This document shows positions 57,284-64,000 of a DNA stretch of 64,000 bases, in pieces. A program made the translations under genes and the position numbers. The stretch comes from Micromonospora cabrerizensis (lineage in GTDB: Bacteria > Actinomycetota > Actinomycetes > Mycobacteriales > Micromonosporaceae). Position 1 is the stretch's first letter. Each line of letters begins with the position of its first letter. The DNA is taken from positions 33,850 through 97,849 of the forward strand of contig NZ_JAKKFI010000001.1 in assembly GCF_022230955.1 (NCBI RefSeq), read 5' to 3'. The notes beneath the pieces were generated by a model. It made no database searches. It was not told the origin of the DNA and worked only from the letters and a program-made list of their open reading frames with translations.

Positions 57284-57358
57284 GTCGATCATGGAGTTGT
57301 GGTGCCTGGTTCGCCCCGTGACAGGGGTTTGATACCCCACCACAACTCCATGATCGAC
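57284..57358. repeat. GATC-tipped intergenic palindrome F
   Basis: Perfect 21-bp arms (57284-57304 and 57338-57358) beginning GTCGATCATGGAGTTG, close to the arm of element E. The loop contains GGGGT-TTGAT-ACCCC (57324-57338), like the inner hairpin of element A. Between convergent leuS and phosphotransferase genes. Confidence 0.85.
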
Positions 57359-57373
57359 CGAGGAAACGGCCGG

Positions 57374-58159
57374 TCAGGCCTCCAGCGCGGCCGCCACGGC
57401 TTCGCGGTGGGTTCGCAGCCAGTCCTGCCAGCGGCGGATCCCGTTCACCGCGCCCTTGTCGCGTAGCCGGCGCATGGCCGGCTCGTCGCGGTCGGCGCCG
57501 GCGTCGATGCCCCGCCAGGTGCTCTCGATCTGGTCGAGCATCACGCCCACCAACTCACCCCGCGCCAGCCTGGCCGGTGCGGCAGCGGTCGACGCTCGGT
57601 CGTAGGCGTCGCAGAGGAGTCGGCAGCGCCGGCCCAGCTCGGCCGGGTCGGCGTCGTCGCCCAACGCCGCCCAGTGCCAGCCGGCGAACGCGACGTCGTC
57701 GATCCGGCGGCCCGGGGCGGCCAGGTCCCAGTCGAGGAAGGCCACCGGCAGTGGCCCGGCCGGGAAGTCCCGGTACACCGTGTTCTTCGGCGACAGGTCA
57801 CGGTGGCACACCGTCTCGGCGTCGCCCGCCAGCCCGGTGCCCGCACACGCGTCGTGCAGCCGCCGGATCAGCTCGGCCAGCCGCACCAGCGCCGCGTCGC
57901 CGAAGAACGCCGGGTCCTCCCGGTCCCGCCACGGCACCCGCCCCGCGACATAGCTGAGCATCTGCCGACCGTGGGCGTCGACGCCCAGGTGGCGGGGCGC
58001 GAGGTCCGCGCCCACCCCGGCCAGGTGGCGCAGCAGCGCGCCGACGAAGTCCAGGTTGGCGGGCGGGGTACGTCGTACCGTGTCACCGACCCGGACCACG
58101 TCGGCGACGAACCCGCCGGACAGGGGCTCCTCGGCCGGGCTGTCGGTCGGCTCGGGCAC
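57374..58159 (-). CDS. aminoglycoside/choline-type phosphotransferase (APH family)
   Basis: 261-aa kinase-like enzyme. Seen: lysine/ATP region near GGFVADVVRVGDTVRR, catalytic CHRDLSPKNTVY (HxDxxxxN) and metal FLDWDLAAPG. Family members phosphorylate small molecules such as choline, homoserine or antibiotics; the substrate is unknown. GTG 58159 (VPEPTDSP) lies 2 nt after the preceding gene's stop. Not one of the well-known resistance enzymes by sequence. Confidence 0.82.
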   Translation of the reverse strand: MPEPTDSPAEEPLSGGFVADVVRVGDTVRRTPPANLDFVGALLRHLAGVGADLAPRHLGVDAHGRQMLSYVAGRVPWRDREDPAFFGDAALVRLAELIRRLHDACAGTGLAGDAETVCHRDLSPKNTVYRDFPAGPLPVAFLDWDLAAPGRRIDDVAFAGWHWAALGDDADPAELGRRCRLLCDAYDRASTAAAPARLARGELVGVMLDQIESTWRGIDAGADRDEPAMRRLRDKGAVNGIRRWQDWLRTHREAVAAALEA

Positions 58160-58161
58160 GG

Positions 58162-58845
58162 TCAGACCGGCATACGTCGGCGTCGACGCTCGGCGCGCCA
58201 CCACTGGTGGACGAGCACCACGCTGGCGATCAGGCCGAGGCTGGCCGGGGCGGCCGCGTACCAGTTGACGTGGCCGGGGGAGCTGACCGCGGCGCCGATC
58301 GCGGCGTAGCCGACGGCGGTCGGCGCGGAGGCGATCACGCTGCCGGCCAGGAACGGCAGCACCCGTGCGCCGGTCGTGCCGTAGCCGTAGCTGACCAGCC
58401 CGAATCCGGCGATGGGCAGCAGCCGGACGGTGACCACACCGAACACGCTCTGCCGGGCGAACCAGCCATCGAGGCGGGCCAGGCGACCACGGACCCGTTC
58501 GGCTACGAACTCCCGGCCGAGCAGCCGGCCGACCGTGAACCCGATCGCCGCGGCCACCAGCGCGGCGCCCAGGGCGTACGCGGCACCCTCCAGGGGGCCG
58601 AAGATCGCGCCAGCGGCGAGCGTGATGAAGGTACGGGGGACCAGCGCGACCAGCAGCAGCGCGCCGCCGAGGATCGCCGCCACCGGGGCGAGGTCGCCCA
58701 GCCGGTCGGCCAGCAGGGGAAGCTGCTCCGGGTCCGGTCGGGGCACCAGGAGCAGCAGCAGCCCACACCCGCCGATCAGCAGCACGAGCAGGGCGAACCG
58801 GGCGGCCGACGGCTGCCGGAGCAGCCGCCGGACGGCACGGATCAT
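58162..58845 (-). CDS. TVP38/TMEM64 (DedA-related) membrane protein
   Basis: 227-aa membrane protein with about five helices. Seen: LVPRTFITLAAGAIFGPLEGAAYALGAALVAAAIGFTVGRLLGREF and LLPIAGFGLVSYGYGTTGARVLPFLAGSVIASAPTAVGYAAIGAA, the VTT/DedA core repeats (with the conserved Gly/Pro and Arg residues). Such proteins move or flip undecaprenyl phosphate or lipids. ATG 58845 overlaps the gatD stop (ATGA), linking it to the murT-gatD operon, which fits a role in envelope lipid traffic. Confidence 0.85.
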   Translation of the reverse strand: MIRAVRRLLRQPSAARFALLVLLIGGCGLLLLLVPRPDPEQLPLLADRLGDLAPVAAILGGALLLVALVPRTFITLAAGAIFGPLEGAAYALGAALVAAAIGFTVGRLLGREFVAERVRGRLARLDGWFARQSVFGVVTVRLLPIAGFGLVSYGYGTTGARVLPFLAGSVIASAPTAVGYAAIGAAVSSPGHVNWYAAAPASLGLIASVVLVHQWWRAERRRRRMPV

Positions 58846-59561
58846 GTCCGGGCGGCGGCCACCGCGGAGCGGCGCTCGTTGCGGAGCCGGTCGGGCCAGG
58901 TGTCGTCCAGCGGGGGAAGCTGGTGTGCCCCGGTGGCCCAGCGCAGCAGCAGGTCGGCCAGGGCGGGGTTGCGAGCCAGCGCCGGGCCGTGCGAGTAGGT
59001 GCCCAGCAGCTTGCCGCGCCACGCGCCCTCGGTGGCACCGTCGTTGCCCACCCCGGCGGTGACCCGGGCCAGCGGGGAGACCTCCGGCCCGAGGTGGGTG
59101 CGGCCGCCGTGGTTCTCGAAACCGGTCAGCGGTGGTAGGCCCAGCCGGGGGTCGATCTCACCGGCCAGCTCGCCCACGGCCCGGCTCTCGCCCCGGTCGG
59201 ACTGGAGGTCGAGCAGCTCCAGCCCTCGACACTGCACACCCTTGGCGAAGAAGGAGGTGCCGAGCAGCTGGTAACCGGCACAGACGCCGAACACCACCGA
59301 CCCCTGGGCGACCGCCCGGTGCAGACCGCCGTCGGCGAGCAGGCGCTGCGCGCCCAGCGCCTGAGGGCCGTCCTCGCCGCCGCCGACCAGGTAGATGTCG
59401 GCGGTCGCGGGCAGCTGCTGGTCGGAGCGGACCTCCAGCACCTCGACGGGCATGCCACGTTGGCGGGCCCGGCGGGCGAGGATCAGGGCGTTGCCCCGGT
59501 CGCCGTAGGTGGACAGCAGGTCGGGGTAGATCCAGACGATGCGCAGGCTCTCAGATGACAC
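58842..59561 (-). CDS. gatD: lipid II isoglutaminyl synthase glutaminase subunit GatD
   Basis: 239-aa CobB/CobQ-type glutamine amidotransferase. Seen: YPDLLSTYGDRGNALIL, VGGGEDGPQ, FGVCAGYQLLG with the nucleophilic Cys, and the TYSHGPAL His region. With MurT it amidates D-Glu of the lipid II stem to D-iso-Gln. GTG 59561 has a GGAG site 7 nt upstream and overlaps the murT stop by 11 bp. Confidence 0.92.
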   Translation of the reverse strand: MSSESLRIVWIYPDLLSTYGDRGNALILARRARQRGMPVEVLEVRSDQQLPATADIYLVGGGEDGPQALGAQRLLADGGLHRAVAQGSVVFGVCAGYQLLGTSFFAKGVQCRGLELLDLQSDRGESRAVGELAGEIDPRLGLPPLTGFENHGGRTHLGPEVSPLARVTAGVGNDGATEGAWRGKLLGTYSHGPALARNPALADLLLRWATGAHQLPPLDDTWPDRLRNERRSAVAAART

Positions 59562-60813
59562 GGTCCAACTCCGCTCGGATGTCCTGGAACGCGGTGTAGT
59601 TCGCGATGACCTCCAGCCGCCCGGGCGGGACCGACCGGATCGCGTCGTCGAACGTGCGGACGTGCTGGAACGGGACGTCGTTGACGTCCAGTCGAACCGC
59701 CAGGTCGTATGCACGGTCGCCGGTGATCAACACCTGCCGGCCACGGAGCGGGGCGAAGTCGACGTCGTAGAGCCAGGAGGTGTCCAGACCGTCGGGGTCG
59801 CGCGCGTTGATGGAGAGCAGGGTCGGCGCGTTGTCGGCCATGTCGAAGGCCTCCAGCCAGCTGGCCGGGTTCTTGGCCAGCAGCAGCCGGATGTTGCGCC
59901 CGTCCTTGTCGACCTGCGCGTAACGGCCGGCCACCGAGGTGACGATGCCGAGGCGGGACACCGCGTCGACCGGGCGTACGCCGAACTCGGCGGCCACGGC
60001 CAGCGCGGTCGCCGCGTTGCCGAGGTTGACCTTGCCGGGCAGTTGGAGGGAGACCTTGTGCCAGGCGCCGGTGGGGTCGAGCACGCCCTCGTCCTCGACG
60101 ACCCACTGCGGCTCCGGCCGGCGCAGGGCGCAGCCGGTGCACCACCACTGGTCGCCGGAGCGCTGGATGGTGGAGCCGCACTCCGGGCAGACCCAGGAGT
60201 CGTCGTGCCAGCGCTGGCCGGCACTGAACCAGGTCACGTGCGGCGGGTGGATGCCCCGGGCGGGATCGCCCGGCGGGGTGGCGGCCCAGACCACCAGCGG
60301 GTCGTCGGCGTTGGCCACCACCCGCACGTTGGTGTGCCGGACGAGGGCCGCGCGCCAGAGCTGCGCCATCATGGCGACCTCCTTGGCGCGGTCGAGCTGG
60401 TCGCGGGAGAGGTTGAGCAGCGCGACCACGTGCGGCTCGGTCGCCTCCAGCACCTGGGCGAGGTAGTGCTCGTCCACCTCCAGCACCGCGTACGGGGTGC
60501 TGCCGGCCTTGGCCAGCGCCGAGGTGTGCCCACTGGGCATGTTGGCGCCGAACGAGTTGGTGGCGACCCGGCCGAGCACGCCGACCGCGGCGGAGGTCAG
60601 CCGGGTGGTGGTGGTCTTGCCGTTGGTGCCGGAGACGAGCGCGATCGCCCGCCCGGCCGACAGGTGGGCCAGCAGGTCCGGGTCGATCTTCAGGCCGATC
60701 CAACCGCCGATCACCGAACCGTCGCCGCGGCCGGCCGCCCGGGAGAGCGCCGCGGCGGTCCGTGACACGGAGCTGGCCACCTTGGCCCGTAGGGGCATTT
60801 TCGCGTCGGTCAC
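59551..60813 (-). CDS. murT: lipid II isoglutaminyl synthase subunit MurT
   Basis: 420-aa Mur ligase-like ATPase. Seen: SGTNGKTTTTR (P-loop), EVDEHYL, NLSRDQLDR, a central zinc ribbon (CPECG ... CTGC, near residue 220) specific to MurT, and a C-terminal Mur ligase domain. Activates the glutamate carboxylate of lipid II; GatD supplies ammonia. GTG 60813 lies 7 nt after a TAACCT -10 box, so the operon is probably leaderless. Order murT-gatD as in staphylococci and mycobacteria. Confidence 0.95.
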   Translation of the reverse strand: MTDAKMPLRAKVASSVSRTAAALSRAAGRGDGSVIGGWIGLKIDPDLLAHLSAGRAIALVSGTNGKTTTTRLTSAAVGVLGRVATNSFGANMPSGHTSALAKAGSTPYAVLEVDEHYLAQVLEATEPHVVALLNLSRDQLDRAKEVAMMAQLWRAALVRHTNVRVVANADDPLVVWAATPPGDPARGIHPPHVTWFSAGQRWHDDSWVCPECGSTIQRSGDQWWCTGCALRRPEPQWVVEDEGVLDPTGAWHKVSLQLPGKVNLGNAATALAVAAEFGVRPVDAVSRLGIVTSVAGRYAQVDKDGRNIRLLLAKNPASWLEAFDMADNAPTLLSINARDPDGLDTSWLYDVDFAPLRGRQVLITGDRAYDLAVRLDVNDVPFQHVRTFDDAIRSVPPGRLEVIANYTAFQDIRAELDRVI

Positions 60814-60820
60814 GCGAGCG

Positions 60821-60826
60821 AGGTTA
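60821..60826 (-). promoter_or_regulatory. -10 box (TAACCT) of leaderless murT promoter
   Basis: TAACCT on the minus strand lies 7 nt before GTG 60813, with no ribosome binding site. Confidence 0.6.
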
Positions 60827-61037
60827 CCGGACCGCCCGTCCCGCCAGATCGCCGCCGACTCCGAACCGTTCGGCCGTGGTGGTCGCGCGGGCGGCCGGGT
60901 GGGCCTCCGCCGGACGGAGTCGATCTATGTCGGAAAGCGGACCACGCCGGAGGGCGGCCCAGGCCCTCCACTCCGCTCCACCCCTCGTGACGTGCGGTTT
61001 TAGGCGGGGATGGGGCGCGCCACGCGGGCGAATCTGG

Positions 61038-61069
61038 TTGCGGGTGGAGGGAAGTGGAGTAGAGTGGGG
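61038..61069 (+). promoter_or_regulatory. mraZ promoter with three 10-bp-spaced GTGG repeats
   Basis: -35 TTGCGG (61038-61043), 16-bp spacer, -10 TAGAGT (61060-61065). Within it GTGG(A/G)G occurs at 61044, 61054 and 61064, exactly one helical turn apart. MraZ is known to bind arrays of short repeats at its own promoter, so these are the likely MraZ sites, placed to block RNA polymerase. Confidence 0.65.
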
Positions 61070-61153
61070 ACCAATGGTGAGGCCGGGAGGGCTCACCGGC
61101 CCGGGGGGTCAGCGGCGCCGCGAACGCCGCTCAAGGGCGAGGGGGTTGGGCCG

Positions 61154-61585
61154 ATGTTTCTCGGCACCCACACTCCGCGCCTGGACGAAAAGGGCCGGTT
61201 GATCCTTCCGGCCAAGTTTCGGGATGAGCTGGCGGGGGGTGTCGTGGTCACCAAAGGGCAGGATCGTTGCCTCTACGTCTTCCCGACTCCTGAGTTCCAG
61301 CGGATCGCGGAGCAGTTGCGCGCGCAGCCGATGACGCACAAGGCGGCCCGGGCCTACAGCCGGGTCTTCTTCGCCAGCGCGCACGACGAGGTTCCCGACA
61401 AGCAGGGTCGGGTGACCATTCCGGCCCATCTGCGGGAGTATGCCGCGCTCGACCGCGAGTTGGTGGTCATCGGCGCGAGCACGCGGGTGGAGATCTGGGA
61501 CAAGGCCGCCTGGGAGACCTACCTCGCCGAGAGCGAAGACGACTTCGCCGACATCGAGGAGGGGGTGCTGCCCGGCGGTCTGTAG
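61154..61585 (+). CDS. mraZ: MraZ, transcriptional regulator of the division and cell wall cluster
   Basis: 143-aa protein of two tandem swapped-hairpin AbrB-like domains: [26 protein letters not shown] and [27 protein letters not shown] each carry the DxKGR / DKxGR core. Forms a ring and binds repeats at the promoter of the dcw operon. A GAGGGGG site precedes ATG 61154. First gene before rsmH, ftsL-like and ftsI. Confidence 0.95.
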   Translation: MFLGTHTPRLDEKGRLILPAKFRDELAGGVVVTKGQDRCLYVFPTPEFQRIAEQLRAQPMTHKAARAYSRVFFASAHDEVPDKQGRVTIPAHLREYAALDRELVVIGASTRVEIWDKAAWETYLAESEDDFADIEEGVLPGGL

Positions 61586-61790
61586 GGCGGAACGGCGCCC
61601 GACGTACTGCGAGATCTCCAGCCGCTTTCGAGTTCCTGGCACCCCTTCCCCGGTGCCAGGCGCACGATCCAGTCATCGGGCGACGGTTCGGTGTCCGGCG
61701 GGAGCGGATGGGGATCTGGCGGTACGACGGCAGCGCCGTCCGACGACAGGCGCACGAAGAGAACGGACGTTTCAACCAGTGGGGGTCATC

Positions 61791-62831
61791 ATGGGGGAGT
61801 TGCGCGGCACGCACGTGCCGGTGCTGCTCGAGCGGTGTCTCGAGCTGTTGGCCCCCGCGCTGGGTCGAGGCGACCGGACGGTCTACGTCGACGCGACGCT
61901 CGGCCTGGCCGGGCACGCGGAGGCGGTGCTGGAGGCGCACCCGGGGACGGTCCTGATCGGGCTCGACCGGGACACCGAGGCGCTCGCCCACGCGCGGGTC
62001 CGACTGGCCCGGTTCGCCGATCGGGTGCACCTGGAGCACGCCGTCTACGACGAGCTTCCGGACGTGCTCGACCGGCTGGGCTATCCGGGCATCGACGGGA
62101 TCCTGTTCGACCTGGGTGTCTCGTCGTTGCAGTTGGACGCGCCCGACCGCGGGTTCGCGTACGCCCAGGACGCGCCCCTGGACATGCGGATGGACCAGAC
62201 CCGGGGGGTGACCGCCGAGGAGGTGGTCAACACCTACGGCCATCCGGATCTGGCCCGGGTGCTGCGGGTCTACGGCGAGGAGAAGTTCGCCGGCCGGATC
62301 GCCTCGGCGATCATCCGGGAGCGGGAGCGCGCCCGGATCACCTCGTCCGCGCTGCTGGCGGAGCTGGTGCGGGACTCGATCCCGGCACCGGCCCGACGGA
62401 CGGGCGGACACCCGGCAAAGAGAACGTTTCAGGCTTTACGGATCGAGGTAAACAGAGAGCTGGCAGCGCTGGAGACAGCGTTGCCATCCGCGCTCGACGC
62501 ACTGACCGTGGGCGGTCGCATGGTGGTCCTGTCCTACCACTCGCTGGAGGACCGGCTCACCAAGGCGGCGCTCGCGGACCGGGTCCGCAACACGGGCCCG
62601 GTCGACCTCCCGGTCGAACTTCCCGGGTCCGGTCCGACGTTCCGGCTTCTCAGCCGGGGCGCCGAACTGCCCGGGGAGGCGGAGGTCGCCGCGAACCCGC
62701 GGGCCGCCTCGGTGCGGCTGCGGGCCGCGGAGCGACTCGACCCGAACGCGACAGAACAGGGGCGGACCGACCGCGAACGGTCTCGCCGACGGGTGAAGGG
62801 AATGCACCAACCGGGCACGGGGTCCGCCTGA
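61791..62831 (+). CDS. rsmH: 16S rRNA (cytosine-1402-N4)-methyltransferase
   Basis: 346-aa SAM enzyme (formerly MraW) that methylates C1402 in the ribosomal P site. Seen: [86 protein letters not shown] and [18 protein letters not shown], the full RsmH set. ATG 61791 chosen on the conserved start. A 205-bp gap after mraZ holds no gene I can support. Confidence 0.96.
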   Translation: MGELRGTHVPVLLERCLELLAPALGRGDRTVYVDATLGLAGHAEAVLEAHPGTVLIGLDRDTEALAHARVRLARFADRVHLEHAVYDELPDVLDRLGYPGIDGILFDLGVSSLQLDAPDRGFAYAQDAPLDMRMDQTRGVTAEEVVNTYGHPDLARVLRVYGEEKFAGRIASAIIRERERARITSSALLAELVRDSIPAPARRTGGHPAKRTFQALRIEVNRELAALETALPSALDALTVGGRMVVLSYHSLEDRLTKAALADRVRNTGPVDLPVELPGSGPTFRLLSRGAELPGEAEVAANPRAASVRLRAAERLDPNATEQGRTDRERSRRRVKGMHQPGTGSA

Positions 62832-62889
62832 TCCGTGGGGGGTCAGGGGCACCGGGACGGCAGAGGGACGGATGTTGAGGGGGAGGGAC

Positions 62890-63495
62890 ATGAACATTGA
62901 CAAGCGCGGCCGCCGGGACGTCACCGGCGGCGAGCAGCGCGCACCGCGGTCGGGGGGCCGGACCGCGGCGGAGCGGGCTCCGCGCCTCGGAAACGGTACG
63001 CCACGCATCGATCGAGTGAACCGGCAGGGGGAGACTCGCGCCCGGGGGGCGCGCGAGTTCCCGACCCAGGGCACCGCCGCGCTGCGGCCGGTCGAGAAGG
63101 CTGGCAGCGCCACCGCTGCCCGCCCGCCTCGGCTGCGGGTGGCGCCGCCACCACCGGTGTCGGTGCCGCGCGCGCCGTTCGCGGCGCTGATCGTGGTGCT
63201 GGTGGTCGGCGGGGTGCTGGGCATCCTGGCGGTCAACACCAAGATCAATGAGAACGCGTTCCGGTTGGAGCGGTTGCAGCAGCAGCAGGCTCGACTGGAC
63301 CTGGAGAAGCAGCAACTGGACAAGCAGATCGCCGAGGCCGAGGCACCGGGCAACCTGACCGCCAACGCGCGGCGGCTCGGTCTGGTGGACGCCGGCGAGC
63401 CGGGCTACATCCGGCTGCCGGACGGCAAGACCATCGGCGTGCCGCAGCCGGCGACCGGCCAGCCGTCCGTGACCAGCCAGGGTGCGGGAGGCTGA
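62890..63495 (+). CDS. FtsL/septum-formation-initiator-like single-pass protein
   Basis: 201-aa protein. Seen: long basic disordered cytoplasmic N-terminus (about 95 residues), one transmembrane helix (about 97-117, APFAALIVVLVVGGVLGILAV), then an extracytoplasmic Leu/Gln coiled coil (ENAFRLERLQQQQARLDLEKQQLDKQI). Position between rsmH and ftsI marks it as the FtsL-type divisome subunit. GAGGGGGAGGG precedes ATG 62890. Rv2164c-like position. Confidence 0.85.
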   Translation: MNIDKRGRRDVTGGEQRAPRSGGRTAAERAPRLGNGTPRIDRVNRQGETRARGAREFPTQGTAALRPVEKAGSATAARPPRLRVAPPPPVSVPRAPFAALIVVLVVGGVLGILAVNTKINENAFRLERLQQQQARLDLEKQQLDKQIAEAEAPGNLTANARRLGLVDAGEPGYIRLPDGKTIGVPQPATGQPSVTSQGAGG

Positions 63496-63498
63496 CCA

Positions 63499-64000
63499 GT
63501 GCCACCACGGTCGGACGAGCCGCGCCGGGACCCTACGGGGGCCCGGCGCGGTTCTTCGCGTGACGCCGGCTCCGCCGACGGGGAGTCCCGCACTCCAGAA
63601 CCGGGCATCGGGGGCATCTCCGGGGCTCGCGCGTACACCCCGAGGGGTCGCACCGTCCGCGAGGAGCGCGGCACGCCGACGCGCGCCGGGGGCGCCGAAC
63701 AGCGGCGTACGCCGCGCAGCACCCGCGCCGGCGACCCGTTCCGGCCGGCGTTGCAGGTGCTCGACGGTGGCCGGGCCGCCGCCCGGGCCGGCAGCACCGC
63801 CGCCACCCGCCGCCCCGGCTACGCGACCGTCCCGAGGCCCGACCGCACCTCCCCGCGGCCGGTCACCGGTGACGGCTCGTTCCCCGGCCAGAACACCCCC
63901 GGCACCGGTGGCGCGCCGACCGTCGGCAGCGGCACGGTCGGTGTCGGCGGCGATGTCGACAGCCCCGGCACCTCACTCGCCGGGGCGGACCCGCTGGTCG
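63499..64000 (+). CDS. ftsI: penicillin-binding protein FtsI, N-terminal disordered part, truncated by window edge
   Basis: Open frame from GTG 63499, 3 bp after the ftsL-like stop, running off the window end. The 167 visible residues (VPPRSDEPRRDPTGARRGSS ... GTSLAGADPLV) are Arg/Gly/Pro-rich and disordered, with no membrane helix yet. In actinomycetes the division transpeptidase FtsI/PBP2 follows FtsL and often has such a tail, so identity is inferred from position; the catalytic domain lies outside the window. Confidence 0.65.
   Translation, partial: MPPRSDEPRRDPTGARRGSSRDAGSADGESRTPEPGIGGISGARAYTPRGRTVREERGTPTRAGGAEQRRTPRSTRAGDPFRPALQVLDGGRAAARAGSTAATRRPGYATVPRPDRTSPRPVTGDGSFPGQNTPGTGGAPTVGSGTVGVGGDVDSPGTSLAGADPLV

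Overview
The window is very GC-rich chromosomal DNA from an actinomycete. Start codons are often GTG, many genes appear to lack a 5' leader (a TANNNT -10 box sits 6-8 nt before the start codon), and convergent gene pairs are separated by GC-rich palindromes. The gene content (SAV_6107-type HEPN gene before imuA'-imuB-dnaE2, murT-gatD, mraZ-rsmH-ftsL-ftsI, a cruF/glycosyltransferase carotenoid operon like that linked to sioxanthin in Salinispora, a CBM2-GH18 chitinase) points to the family Micromonosporaceae, most likely Micromonospora or a close relative. This is inferred from gene content and style, not from a database search. I saw no rRNA or tRNA gene, CRISPR array, prophage or complete insertion sequence.

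Layout. 1-9.4 kb: end of a plsC-type acyltransferase, a large cyclase-ATPase regulator, a Crp/Fnr regulator, an Rv2179c-type exonuclease, a PPOX-like protein, phosphofructokinase, proC and a DUF2203 protein. 9.4-20.6 kb: class F-like sortase with a DUF4397 surface protein, GT87 mannosyltransferase-like protein, F420-dependent-reductase-like protein, a truncated GNAT gene, glutathione peroxidase, secreted chitinase, lipoprotein, class II DAHP synthase, threonine-aldolase-like enzyme and endonuclease IV. 20.6-26.7 kb: PASTA Ser/Thr kinase (PknL-like) divergent from its likely Rv2175c-type DNA-binding partner, polyprenyl synthase with an XRE regulator, MTHFR and a CDP-alcohol phosphatidyltransferase. 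26.7-34.2 kb: a large membrane protein of unknown role and a tightly coupled minus-strand carotenoid operon (YbaK, CrtA-like, GNAT, CruF, GT2, CrtI/CrtD-like). 34.2-41.3 kb: a LexA-controlled mutagenesis cassette (HEPN gene, imuA', imuB, dnaE2) behind two SOS boxes. 41.4-48.6 kb: sugar ABC importer with a coupled small ORF, methyltransferase, alkaline-phosphatase-family protein, DinB and a DUF3040 protein. 49-54 kb: MoxR-DUF58-transglutaminase operon. 54-57.3 kb: leuS behind a leucine-rich leader peptide and terminator. 57.4-60.8 kb: phosphotransferase, TVP38-type membrane protein, gatD and murT. 61-64 kb: start of the division and cell-wall cluster (mraZ, rsmH, ftsL-like, 5' part of ftsI).

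How it fits together. Several neighbours recall, from memory, the Mycobacterium tuberculosis Rv2163c-Rv2182c block (plsC-like, exonuclease, GT87, aroG, pknL, Rv2175c, idsA2, MTHFR, mraZ, rsmH, ftsL, pbpB), here opened up by insertions. The most striking non-coding feature is a set of seven intergenic palindromes whose arms all carry GATC at or near the outer tip. Five fill convergent junctions, two share the same arm sequence, one supplies the nfo stop codon and one abuts the truncated GNAT gene. Strong regulatory signals include the paired SOS boxes, the leuS attenuator and three 10-bp-spaced GTGG repeats overlapping the mraZ promoter.
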